64,000 nucleotides of DNA from [Enterobacter] lignolyticus SCF1 (GTDB lineage Bacteria > Pseudomonadota > Gammaproteobacteria > Enterobacterales > Enterobacteriaceae). Below the pieces are notes generated by a model that worked only from the letters and a program-made list of their open reading frames with translations, was not told the DNA's origin and made no database searches. A program made the translations under genes and the position numbers. The DNA lies in assembly GCF_000164865.1 (NCBI RefSeq), contig NC_014618.1:3782001-3846000 (forward strand), in the 5' to 3' direction. How positions within the stretch are numbered: the first letter of the stretch is position 1; each line of letters begins with the position of its first letter. Positions 40,256 through 47,947 of the stretch are shown in pieces.

Positions 40256-40981
40256 TTATTCAGCTTCTACGAAGCTTTCTTCCGCCTGAGAAGCCAGATC
40301 CTGAGAACGGCCTTCACGTACGGTAGTAGCAACAGCGCCCAGGTACAGGCTAACAGCGCGGATTGCGTCGTCGTTACCCGGGATAACGAAGTCTACGCCG
40401 TCCGGATCGGAGTTAGTATCAACGATAGCAAATACCGGAATACCCAGGTTGTTTGCTTCTTTGATTGCGATGTGCTCGTGGTCAGCGTCGATAACGAACA
40501 GAGCGTCCGGCAGACCGCCCATATCTTTGATACCGCCCAGGCTGTTTTCCAGCTTGTCCAGCTCACGAGTGCGCATCAGCGCTTCTTTCTTGGTCAGCTT
40601 GTCGAAAGTACCGTCCTGAGACTGAGTTTCCAGGTCTTTCAGACGCTTGATGGACTGACGAACGGTTTTCCAGTTAGTCAGCATACCGCCCAGCCAGCGA
40701 TGGTTCACGAAGAACTGGTCGCAGCTCAGAGCAGCGTCTTTTACCGCTTCGCTTGCAGCGCGCTTGGTACCAACGAACAGGATCTTACCTTTACGGGAAG
40801 AGATTTTGTTCAGCTCAGCCAGAGCTTCGTTGAACATCGGTACGGTTTTCTCAAGGTTGATGATGTGAACTTTGTTACGCGCACCGAAGATGAACGGCTT
40901 CATTTTCGGGTTCCAGTAACGGGTCTGGTGACCGAAGTGAACACCAGCCTTGAGCATGTCGCGCATGGAAACAGTTGCCAT
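40256..40981 (-). CDS. rpsB: 30S ribosomal protein S2
   Basis: Late-assembling 30S protein, 241 residues, starting MATVSMRDMLKAGVHFGHQT. An open frame continues 36 codons upstream, but those codons lie in the regulatory leader; the ATG at 40981 matches the universal start. The coiled-coil insert (about 105-145) typical of S2 and the acidic C-terminal tail are present. S2 docks on S1 and represses its own operon with the leader described below. Confidence 0.98.
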   Translation of the reverse strand: MATVSMRDMLKAGVHFGHQTRYWNPKMKPFIFGARNKVHIINLEKTVPMFNEALAELNKISSRKGKILFVGTKRAASEAVKDAALSCDQFFVNHRWLGGMLTNWKTVRQSIKRLKDLETQSQDGTFDKLTKKEALMRTRELDKLENSLGGIKDMGGLPDALFVIDADHEHIAIKEANNLGIPVFAIVDTNSDPDGVDFVIPGNDDAIRAVSLYLGAVATTVREGRSQDLASQAEESFVEAE

Positions 40982-41145
40982 GTTTAAAACCTCTATATAA
41001 AAGTTGGGGTTATGCCTCCACGTATCCCATATTACCGACCCCAAAGGGCACCCCGGAATATGTGCCGATACGTGTGTGTTGTTACACAAAGTGAGATTTG
41101 TCGCTTCGCTACCGCACTGTGTATATGAAACGGAAGAGAAGTTCG
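40982..41145 (-). promoter_or_regulatory. rpsB 5' leader, S2 autoregulatory RNA
   Basis: The leader from the predicted start point is about 164 nt, close to the length known for E. coli rpsB. It contains a long hairpin closed by GATACGTG / CACGTATC (41067-41074 with 41019-41026) with inner GGGG/CCCC pairing possible. In E. coli, S2 acts on the conserved rpsB leader to block rpsB-tsf expression. The function here is inferred from position, length and structure. Confidence 0.7.
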
Positions 41146-41151
41146 GCGCGC

Positions 41152-41181
41152 TTTATACCACAAATTGCCGCCGGACACCAA
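41152..41181 (-). promoter_or_regulatory. rpsB promoter
   Basis: Minus-strand -35 TTGGTG (41176-41181), 18-base spacer, -10 TATAAA (41152-41157), then a GC-rich discriminator GCGCGCC typical of ppGpp-repressed promoters. The remaining gap to map (41182-41359) should hold the map promoter, which I could not assign. Confidence 0.7.
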
Positions 41182-41359
41182 TAATTGTTGGCGATGTGAG
41201 CGGTTTCGGAGCGTGAATTTCTTGTGACAAAAACGCCTGCGTGGCACGAAAGGCGAAGTTCAGAATGATTCTCAATTTGGCAGGAAGCGCGCCAGACTGA
41301 TACCATGGCACCACTTAGACTCAAATTGCCGAATAAAACGGCGCTGATGGACAGAATTC

Positions 41360-42154
41360 ATGGCTATCTCAATTAAGACACCAGAAGAAATCGAAAAAAT
41401 GCGCGTGGCGGGCAGACTTGCCGCCGACGTGCTGGAAATGATCGCTCCCCATGTTCAGCCGGGCGTCAGCACCGGCGAACTCGATCGCCTGTGCAACGAC
41501 TACATCGTCAACGAACAGCACGCGATCTCCGCCTGCCTCGGCTATCACGGCTTTCCGAAATCCGTGTGCATCTCGATTAACGAAGTCGTGTGCCACGGTA
41601 TTCCTGATGATGAGAAGCTGCTGAAGGACGGCGATATCGTCAACATCGACGTGACCGTCATTAAGGACGAGTATCACGGGGATACGTCGAAAATGTTTAT
41701 CGTCGGCAAGCCGACCATCCTCGGCGAGCGCCTGTGCCGCGTCACCCAGGAAAGCCTTTACCTGGCGCTGAAAATGGTGAAGCCGGGCATCCGCCTGCGC
41801 ACCCTCGGCGCGGCTATCCAGAAATATGCCGAAGCGGAAGGTTTCTCCGTCGTGCGCGAATACTGCGGCCACGGCATCGGCCGCGGTTTCCACGAAGAGC
41901 CGCAGGTGCTGCACTATGACGCCGATGACGGCGGTGTGGTTCTGCAGCCGGGCATGACGTTCACCGTCGAGCCGATGGTCAACGCGGGCGACTACCGCAT
42001 CCGCACCATGAAAGACGGCTGGACCGTGAAAACCAAAGACCGGAGCTTGTCTGCGCAGTATGAGCATACTATTGTGGTAACGGACAACGGCTGCGAAATT
42101 CTGACGCTACGAACGGATGACACCATCCCGGCGATAATCTCGCACAACGAATGA
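41360..42154 (+). CDS. map: Methionine aminopeptidase
   Basis: Type I methionine aminopeptidase, 264 residues as in E. coli, removing the initiator Met from nascent chains; essential. Pita-bread fold with five metal ligands in the expected segments: Asp in VNIDVTVIKDEYHGDTS (two aspartates), His in CGHGIGRGFHEEP, and glutamates in FTVEPMVN and AQYEHTIVV. It diverges from rpsB, so translation functions flank a shared 378-base regulatory gap. Confidence 0.97.
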   Translation: MAISIKTPEEIEKMRVAGRLAADVLEMIAPHVQPGVSTGELDRLCNDYIVNEQHAISACLGYHGFPKSVCISINEVVCHGIPDDEKLLKDGDIVNIDVTVIKDEYHGDTSKMFIVGKPTILGERLCRVTQESLYLALKMVKPGIRLRTLGAAIQKYAEAEGFSVVREYCGHGIGRGFHEEPQVLHYDADDGGVVLQPGMTFTVEPMVNAGDYRIRTMKDGWTVKTKDRSLSAQYEHTIVVTDNGCEILTLRTDDTIPAIISHNE

Positions 42155-42156
42155 TA

Positions 42157-42182
42157 AAAGCCGGCGCAAGCCGGTTTTTTTT
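42157..42182 (+). terminator. Terminator after map
   Basis: CCGGC / GCCGG with a GCAA tetraloop (42161-42174), extended by A-T pairs, followed by eight T. It is the first of two terminators in this gap. Confidence 0.85.
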
Positions 42183-42210
42183 ATGACGGGCGTCCTGCCC
42201 GTCCCCCTTT
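42177..42210 (+). repeat. 34-nt hairpin repeat, copy 1
   Basis: T6 followed by ATGACGGGCGTCCTGCCCGT and CCCCCTTT. It holds the hairpin GACGGGC / GCCCGTC with a GTCCT loop. It is identical to 42249-42282, and each copy directly follows a terminator stem. Confidence 0.85.
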
Positions 42211-42230
42211 GGGCCGCCGCAAGCGACGTT

Positions 42231-42254
42231 AAAAATCGCTCCCGGCGATTTTTT
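42231..42254 (+). terminator. Second terminator-like hairpin in the map-glnD gap
   Basis: AAAAATCGC / GCGATTTTTT around a five-base loop. The symmetric A- and T-runs allow function in either direction. Confidence 0.75.
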
Positions 42255-42282
42255 ATGACGGGCGTCCTGCCCGTCCCCCTTT
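42249..42282 (+). repeat. 34-nt hairpin repeat, copy 2
   Basis: Exact copy of 42177-42210 at a period of 72 bases, again starting in the T-run of a terminator. It ends 33 bases before the glnD ATG, so it lies in or near the glnD promoter and leader. Confidence 0.85.
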
Positions 42283-42314
42283 ATGGGTAATCGTTTTTAC
42301 TGATGGGTGGCGCG

Positions 42315-44978
42315 ATGCGTAATTCTTTACCTGACACAGCACTTCCCACACTCGACGGCCAGCCGGAAACGCCGGTCGTCTGGCCTGCGACGGAGCTGGC
42401 CTGCTCAAGCATTAAGGCGCGCCTTGACGCTTTCCAGCGCTGGCTGGGCGACGCCTTTGACCGCGGTATCTCCGCCGAGCAGCTGATGGACGCCCGTACG
42501 GAGTTTATCGACCAGCTGCTGCAGCGCCTGTGGGTGCATTACGGTTTTGGCGAGGTCAGCGATGCGGCGCTGGTCGCCGTAGGCGGCTATGGCCGCGGCG
42601 AGCTGCACCCGCTGTCGGATATCGACCTGCTGATCCTCAGCCGCAAAAAGCTGCCCGATGAGCAGGCGCAAAAAATCGGCGAGCTGCTCACCCTGCTGTG
42701 GGACGTTAAGCTTGAGGTCGGGCATAGCGTCAGAACGCTGGAAGAGTGCCTGCTGGAAGGATTATCCGACCTCACCGTCGCCACCAACCTGATTGAGTCG
42801 CGCCTGCTGATCGGCGACGTCGCCCTGTTCCTGGAGCTGCAAAAGCATATTTTTAGCGATGGTTTCTGGCCGTCGGAGAAGTTTTTCGCCGCAAAAATCG
42901 AAGAGCAAAACGAGCGCCACCAGCGCTATCACGGCACCAGCTATAACCTCGAACCGGACGTCAAGAGCAGCCCCGGCGGCCTGCGCGACATCCACACCCT
43001 GCAGTGGGTCGCCCGCCGCCACTTCGGCGCCACGTCGCTTGACGAGATGGTGGGCTTCGGCTTTTTGACCGAAGCGGAACGCACTGAGCTCAACGAATGC
43101 CTGCACCTGCTGTGGCGCATCCGCTTCGCCCTGCACCTGGAGCTCAACCGCTACGACAACCGCCTGCTGTTCGACCGACAGCTGAGCGTCGCCCAACGCC
43201 TGAACTACAGCGGCGAAGGCAACGAACCGGTTGAGCATATGATGAAGGACTTCTTTCGCGTCACCCGCCGGGTCGGCGAGCTTAACCAGATGCTGCTCCA
43301 GCTTTTCGATGAAGCGATCCTCGCGCTGACCGCCGACGAAAAGCCGCGCCCGCTTGACGATGATTTTCAGCTGCGCGGCACGCTGATTGACCTGCGCGAC
43401 GATACGCTGTTCATGCGCGAGCCGCAGGCGATTCTGCGCATGTTCTACACCATGGTGCGAAACAGCAGCATTACCGGCATCTACTCCACCACCCTGCGCC
43501 ATCTGCGCCACGCCCGACGTCACCTGACGCAGCCGCTGTGCTATATCCCCGAGGCCCGCTCGCTGTTTCTCAGCATGCTGCGCCACCCGGGCGCGGTGAG
43601 CCGCGGGCTGCTGCCGATGCACCGCCACAGCGTTCTGTGGGCCTATATGCCGCAATGGACGCATATCGTCGGGCAGATGCAGTTCGACCTGTTTCACGCC
43701 TATACCGTTGATGAGCACACCATTCGCGTTCTGCTGAAGCTGGAGAGCTTCGCCAAAGAGGAAACCCGTGCGCGCCATCCGCTGTGCGTCGAGCTGTGGC
43801 CGCGGCTCAACCACCCGGAGCTTATCCTGATAGCCGCCCTGTTTCACGATATCGCCAAAGGGCGCGGCGGCGACCATTCGATCCTCGGCGCCCAGGACAT
43901 TCTGACCTTCGCTGAGCTCCACGGGCTTAACTCCCGGGAGACGCAGCTGGTCGCCTGGCTGGTGCGTCATCATCTGTTAATGTCGGTCACCGCCCAGCGC
44001 CGCGATATTCAGGACCCGGAGGTCATTAAGCAGTTCGCCGAAGAGGTGCAAACGGAAAACCGTCTGCGCTATCTCGTCTGCCTGACGGTGGCGGATATCT
44101 GCGCCACCAACGAAACGCTGTGGAACAGCTGGAAGCAAAGCCTGCTGCGCGAACTCTACTTCGCGACCGAAAAACAGCTGCGCCGCGGCGTGCAAAGCAT
44201 GCCGGACATGCGCGAACGCGTGCGCCATCACCAGCTACAGGCGCTGGCGCTGCTGCGGATGGACAACATTAACGAAGAGGCGCTGCACCAGATTTGGGCC
44301 CGCTGCCGGGCCAACTACTTTGTGCGCCACACGCCGAACCAGCTGGCCTGGCATGCGCGGCATCTTCTGCGCCACGATCTCAGCAAGCCGCTGATCCTGC
44401 TGAGCCCGCAGGCGACGCGCGGGGGAACGGAGATCTTTATCTGGAGCCCCGACCGCCCCTACCTGTTCGCCGCCGTCTGCGCTGAGCTCGACAGGCGCAA
44501 TCTGAGCGTCCATGACGCACAGATCTTTACCACCCGCGACGACATGGCGATGGATACGTTTATCGTGCTGGAGCCTGACGGCAGCCCGCTGTCCGGCGAT
44601 CGCCACGAGGCCATCCGCCGCGGGCTTGAGCAGGCGATCACCCAGACCACCTGGCAGCCGCCGGCTCCGCGTCGCCAGCCGGCCAAGCTGCGGCATTTCA
44701 CCGTCGATACGGAGGTGACTTTTCTGCCGACCCATACCGACAGAAAATCCTTCCTTGAGCTTATCGCCCTCGATCAGCCAGGACTGCTGGCCCGCGTCGG
44801 GCAGGTGTTCGCCGACCTCGGCATTTCGCTCCACGGGGCGAGAATTACGACAATTGGTGAACGAGTAGAAGATTTATTTATAATCGCGACGGCTGACCGG
44901 CGTGCCCTTAATAATGTACTGCAACAAGAAGTACAACAGCGGTTGACAGCAGCCCTCAATCCAAACGATAAAGGGTAA
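42315..44978 (+). CDS. glnD: Bifunctional uridylyltransferase/uridylyl-removing enzyme GlnD
   Basis: Primary nitrogen sensor: uridylylates PII (GlnB, GlnK) when glutamine is low and removes UMP when high. The nucleotidyltransferase motif GGYGRGELHPLSDIDLL is near residue 90-108, the HD hydrolase motif FHDIAKGRGGDHS near 510-525, and two ACT domains occupy about 700-885, sensing glutamine. The ATG at 42315 aligns with the E. coli start and has GGGTGG upstream; an in-frame ATG at 42303 would add four residues. About 887 residues, against 890 in E. coli. Confidence 0.96.
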   Translation: MRNSLPDTALPTLDGQPETPVVWPATELACSSIKARLDAFQRWLGDAFDRGISAEQLMDARTEFIDQLLQRLWVHYGFGEVSDAALVAVGGYGRGELHPLSDIDLLILSRKKLPDEQAQKIGELLTLLWDVKLEVGHSVRTLEECLLEGLSDLTVATNLIESRLLIGDVALFLELQKHIFSDGFWPSEKFFAAKIEEQNERHQRYHGTSYNLEPDVKSSPGGLRDIHTLQWVARRHFGATSLDEMVGFGFLTEAERTELNECLHLLWRIRFALHLELNRYDNRLLFDRQLSVAQRLNYSGEGNEPVEHMMKDFFRVTRRVGELNQMLLQLFDEAILALTADEKPRPLDDDFQLRGTLIDLRDDTLFMREPQAILRMFYTMVRNSSITGIYSTTLRHLRHARRHLTQPLCYIPEARSLFLSMLRHPGAVSRGLLPMHRHSVLWAYMPQWTHIVGQMQFDLFHAYTVDEHTIRVLLKLESFAKEETRARHPLCVELWPRLNHPELILIAALFHDIAKGRGGDHSILGAQDILTFAELHGLNSRETQLVAWLVRHHLLMSVTAQRRDIQDPEVIKQFAEEVQTENRLRYLVCLTVADICATNETLWNSWKQSLLRELYFATEKQLRRGVQSMPDMRERVRHHQLQALALLRMDNINEEALHQIWARCRANYFVRHTPNQLAWHARHLLRHDLSKPLILLSPQATRGGTEIFIWSPDRPYLFAAVCAELDRRNLSVHDAQIFTTRDDMAMDTFIVLEPDGSPLSGDRHEAIRRGLEQAITQTTWQPPAPRRQPAKLRHFTVDTEVTFLPTHTDRKSFLELIALDQPGLLARVGQVFADLGISLHGARITTIGERVEDLFIIATADRRALNNVLQQEVQQRLTAALNPNDKG

Positions 44979-45010
44979 CGTTTTTTATTTACGAGATGGA
45001 AAGAGAAACA

Positions 45011-45835
45011 ATGCAGCAGTTACAGAACGTTATTGAGTCCGCGTTTGAGCGCCGCGCCGACATTACTCCAGCGAATGCCGACACCGTTACCCGTGCCGCC
45101 GTTGAGCAGGTTATCGCCCTGCTTGATTCCGGCGCGCTGCGTGTCGCAGAAAAAATCGATGGCCAGTGGGTCACGCATCAATGGCTGAAGAAAGCGGTGC
45201 TGCTCTCCTTCCGTATTAACGATAACCAGGTTATCGACGGAGCGGAAAGCCGCTATTTCGATAAAGTGCCGATGAAATTCGCCAACTACGACGAAGCGCG
45301 CTTCCAGAAGGAAGGTTTCCGCGTGGTGCCGCCTGCCGCCGTACGCCAGGGCGCGTTCATCGCCCGCAATACCGTGCTGATGCCGTCCTATGTCAACATC
45401 GGCGCGTATGTCGATGAAGGCACCATGGTCGACACCTGGGCGACCGTAGGCTCCTGCGCGCAGATCGGTAAAAACGTCCACCTGTCCGGCGGCGTGGGCA
45501 TCGGCGGCGTACTGGAGCCGCTGCAGGCGAACCCGACCATTATCGAAGACAACTGCTTTATCGGCGCGCGTTCTGAAGTAGTGGAAGGCGTTATCGTCGA
45601 AGAAGGCTCAGTTATCTCCATGGGCGTTTATATCGGCCAGAGCACGAAAATCTACGATCGCGAAACCGGCGAAGTTCACTACGGCCGCGTGCCGGCGGGC
45701 TCCGTGGTCGTATCCGGTAACCTGCCGTCGAAGGACGGGAAGTACAGCCTGTACTGTGCGGTTATCGTGAAGAAAGTCGATGCCAAAACCCGCGGCAAAG
45801 TGGGTATCAATGAGCTGTTACGCACCATTGATTAA
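45011..45835 (+). CDS. dapD: Tetrahydrodipicolinate N-succinyltransferase
   Basis: Lysine/diaminopimelate pathway enzyme transferring succinyl from succinyl-CoA, 274 residues. Left-handed beta-helix hexapeptide repeats run from about 105 to 215 (YVNIGAYVDEGTMVDTWATVG onward). An upstream ATG at 44996 would add five residues, but 45011 matches the conserved start MQQLQNVIESAFERRA and has a GAGATGGAAAGAG region before it. It lies 32 bases after glnD and ends in a strong terminator. Confidence 0.97.
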   Translation: MQQLQNVIESAFERRADITPANADTVTRAAVEQVIALLDSGALRVAEKIDGQWVTHQWLKKAVLLSFRINDNQVIDGAESRYFDKVPMKFANYDEARFQKEGFRVVPPAAVRQGAFIARNTVLMPSYVNIGAYVDEGTMVDTWATVGSCAQIGKNVHLSGGVGIGGVLEPLQANPTIIEDNCFIGARSEVVEGVIVEEGSVISMGVYIGQSTKIYDRETGEVHYGRVPAGSVVVSGNLPSKDGKYSLYCAVIVKKVDAKTRGKVGINELLRTID

Positions 45836-45843
45836 GGCAGTTT

Positions 45844-45872
45844 AAAAAAGCGGGGGCTACCCCGCTTTTTTT
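45844..45872 (+). terminator. Terminator after dapD
   Basis: AAAAAAGCGGGG / CCCCGCTTTTTT with a four-base loop, 8 bases after the dapD stop codon. Confidence 0.92.
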
Positions 45873-45944
45873 ACATCTTCGGCTGGCGAAAGTAGATTTT
45901 TTCGTTAATTATTCAAAGGTTATGTTTAGATCAAGGATACCGCT

Positions 45945-46334
45945 ATGTACGATAATCTGAAAAGCCTGGGCATTACCAATCCTGATGAAATCGATCGTTA
46001 CAGCCTCCGGCAGGAAGCCAACAACGATATCCTGAAAATCTATTTTCATAAGGATAAGGGCGAATTTTTCGCCAAGAGCGTGAAGTTCAAGTATCCGCGC
46101 CAGCGTAAAACCGTGGTCGCCGACGGCGTCGGTCAGGGGTACAAAGAGGTGCAGGAGATCAGTCCTAACCTGCGCTATGTGATCGATGAGCTGGATCAGA
46201 TCTGCCAGCGCGACCGCACTGAAGTCGATCTGAAGCGTAAGATCCTCGACGATCTGCGCCATCTTGAAAGCGTTGTCGCCAACAAGATCACCGAAATCGA
46301 GTCCGATCTGGAAAAACTGACGCGTAATAAATAA
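45945..46334 (+). CDS. yaeH: YaeH family protein (DUF3461)
   Basis: Conserved cytoplasmic protein of 129 residues, one longer than E. coli YaeH, of unknown function. It is highly charged; the C-terminal half (about 75-129) is predicted helical with coiled-coil-like heptads (LKRKILDDLRHLESVVANKI). In E. coli yaeI and cdaR flank it; here dapD and degP are the direct neighbours, and both extra genes are missing. Confidence 0.92.
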   Translation: MYDNLKSLGITNPDEIDRYSLRQEANNDILKIYFHKDKGEFFAKSVKFKYPRQRKTVVADGVGQGYKEVQEISPNLRYVIDELDQICQRDRTEVDLKRKILDDLRHLESVVANKITEIESDLEKLTRNK

Positions 46335-46340
46335 CGACGT

Positions 46341-46370
46341 TAAGCCCTCCTCCTGCAGGAGGAGGGCTTA
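46341..46370. terminator. Bidirectional terminator between yaeH and degP
   Basis: Perfect 30-base palindrome TAAGCCCTCCTCCTG / CAGGAGGAGGGCTTA between convergent genes. It is GC-rich with short flanking T/A tracts. Only 43 bases separate the two stop codons. Confidence 0.8.
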
Positions 46371-46377
46371 TTTCCGC

Positions 46378-47814
46378 TTACTGCATCAGCAGATACAGGC
46401 TGCTGTCGCCGCGCTGGATATTCAGCGCCAGAACGGACGGTTTGCTGTCGAGGATTTTGCGCAGATCGGCAATGTTTTTCACCGGCTGCTGGTTAGCGCC
46501 CATGATCACATCCCCTTTCTTCAGGCCAATTTGCGCCGCCGGAGAACCCGCCTTCACGCTGCTGACCATTACGCCTTTGTCTGCGCCCTTGTTGCTCATT
46601 TCCGCCCCTTCGATACCGCTGAAGATGCTGCTGGAGTCAACCTGAGTCTGGCTGCTCTGCTGCAGCTCCAGCGTGACGGTCACCGGCTTGCCGTCGCGCA
46701 GCAGGCCCAGCTCAACTTTGCTGCCGACCGGCATCGTGCCTACCTGCGCACGCAGGGCGGCGAAGCTGCTGATCGGTTTGCCGTTCAGGGAGGTAATCAC
46801 ATCCCCGGCTTTGATCCCGGCTTTCGCCGCTGACGAATTCGGCATCACCTGGCTGACAAACGCCCCGCGCTGCGCGTCCACCTTCATCGCTTTCGCCAGG
46901 TCAGAGCTCAGTTCTGTCCCCATGATGCCCAGCTCGCCGCGTTTCACCTGACCGTATTTCACCATCTGCTCGGTCAGGTTTTTCACCATATTGCTCGGGA
47001 TAGCAAAACCGATACCGATGTTGCCGCCGTCCGGCGCCAGAATCGCGGTGTTAATCCCGATGAGCTCGCCGTTGAGGTTCACCAGCGCGCCGCCGGAGTT
47101 GCCGCGGTTAATCGCCGCATCGGTCTGGATAAAGTTCTCGTAGTTTTCTACGTTCAGCCCGCTACGTCCCAGCGCGGAGACGATCCCGGAGGTCACCGTC
47201 TCGCCAAGGCCGAACGGGTTGCCGATGGCCACGGTGTAGTCGCCGACGCGCAGCGTGTCGGAATCGGCAATCTTAATCGCCGTCAGGTTTTTCGGATCCT
47301 GAATCTGAATCAGCGCGATATCGGAGCGCGGATCTTTACCCACGACCTTCGCATCAAACTTACGGCCGTCGCTCAGCTGCACCTTAATCGAGGTGGCGTT
47401 ATCGACAACGTGGTTGTTGGTAACGACATAGCCTTTCGCTGCATCAATGATAACGCCGGAGCCCAGCGCCATGAATTTCTCCTGCTGGCTACCGCCGCCG
47501 CCGTTACCGCCGCCAGGGCCCCCCTGACAGAACGGCGAGCCCTGGAACGGGGAACCGTCCTGGCAGAACGGCGAGTTATCGCCAAAGAACTGCTGGAAGT
47601 TACGCGGCATGCGCGGCGTATTGACCGTCGTACTGCCTTCCACGTTAATGCTCACAACGGAAGGCATGACTTTTTCCAGCATTGGCGCCAGGCTTGGCAT
47701 CTGCTGGGCCGTCGCGGCCGACGACGAGGTTTCGCCCGCTGTCGCCGACAGCGGAGATAAGGCCAGACCTAAACTCAGAGCCAGTGCACTCATTGCTAAC
47801 GTGGTTTTTTTCAT
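46378..47814 (-). CDS. degP: Periplasmic serine endoprotease DegP
   Basis: Heat-shock protease/chaperone that degrades misfolded envelope proteins. 478 residues: signal peptide 1-26, trypsin-like domain with catalytic triad segments TNNHVVDN (His), DPRSDIALI (Asp) and GNSGGAL (Ser), an LA loop with two cysteines (PFCQDGSPF, PFCQGGPGG), then two PDZ domains (about 285-375 and 395-478). The start at 47814 gives the conserved MKKTTLAMSALAL; a frame five codons longer is not used. A sigma-E promoter precedes it. Confidence 0.97.
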   Translation of the reverse strand: MKKTTLAMSALALSLGLALSPLSATAGETSSSAATAQQMPSLAPMLEKVMPSVVSINVEGSTTVNTPRMPRNFQQFFGDNSPFCQDGSPFQGSPFCQGGPGGGNGGGGSQQEKFMALGSGVIIDAAKGYVVTNNHVVDNATSIKVQLSDGRKFDAKVVGKDPRSDIALIQIQDPKNLTAIKIADSDTLRVGDYTVAIGNPFGLGETVTSGIVSALGRSGLNVENYENFIQTDAAINRGNSGGALVNLNGELIGINTAILAPDGGNIGIGFAIPSNMVKNLTEQMVKYGQVKRGELGIMGTELSSDLAKAMKVDAQRGAFVSQVMPNSSAAKAGIKAGDVITSLNGKPISSFAALRAQVGTMPVGSKVELGLLRDGKPVTVTLELQQSSQTQVDSSSIFSGIEGAEMSNKGADKGVMVSSVKAGSPAAQIGLKKGDVIMGANQQPVKNIADLRKILDSKPSVLALNIQRGDSSLYLLMQ

Positions 47815-47862
47815 CTCTCTCAATCTCAATTCAGATAACGCAAAGTTGCTGTGTACGAGACT

Positions 47863-47890
47863 TCAGATTCATTTTATAGCGCGAAGTTCC
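47863..47890 (-). promoter_or_regulatory. Sigma-E promoter of degP
   Basis: Minus-strand GGAACTT (47884-47890), 16-base spacer, TCTGA (47863-47867): the sigma-E consensus, as at E. coli degP. Farther upstream, GTAAAGACGG and a T-rich stretch (about 47905-47935) resemble a CpxR region, which is less certain. Confidence 0.85.
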
Positions 47891-47947
47891 GGAGTTAAGT
47901 TTCTGGTAAAGTAAAAATTTATTGTCCGTCTTTACAAAACTTTTGGC

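Noticed and set aside
42762..43973. 403-codon open frame antisense to glnD
   Set aside because: It lies wholly within a strongly conserved essential-type gene and its composition (rich in Q, R, A, H, V) is what GC-rich third positions produce in the opposite frame. No start signal or recognisable domain.
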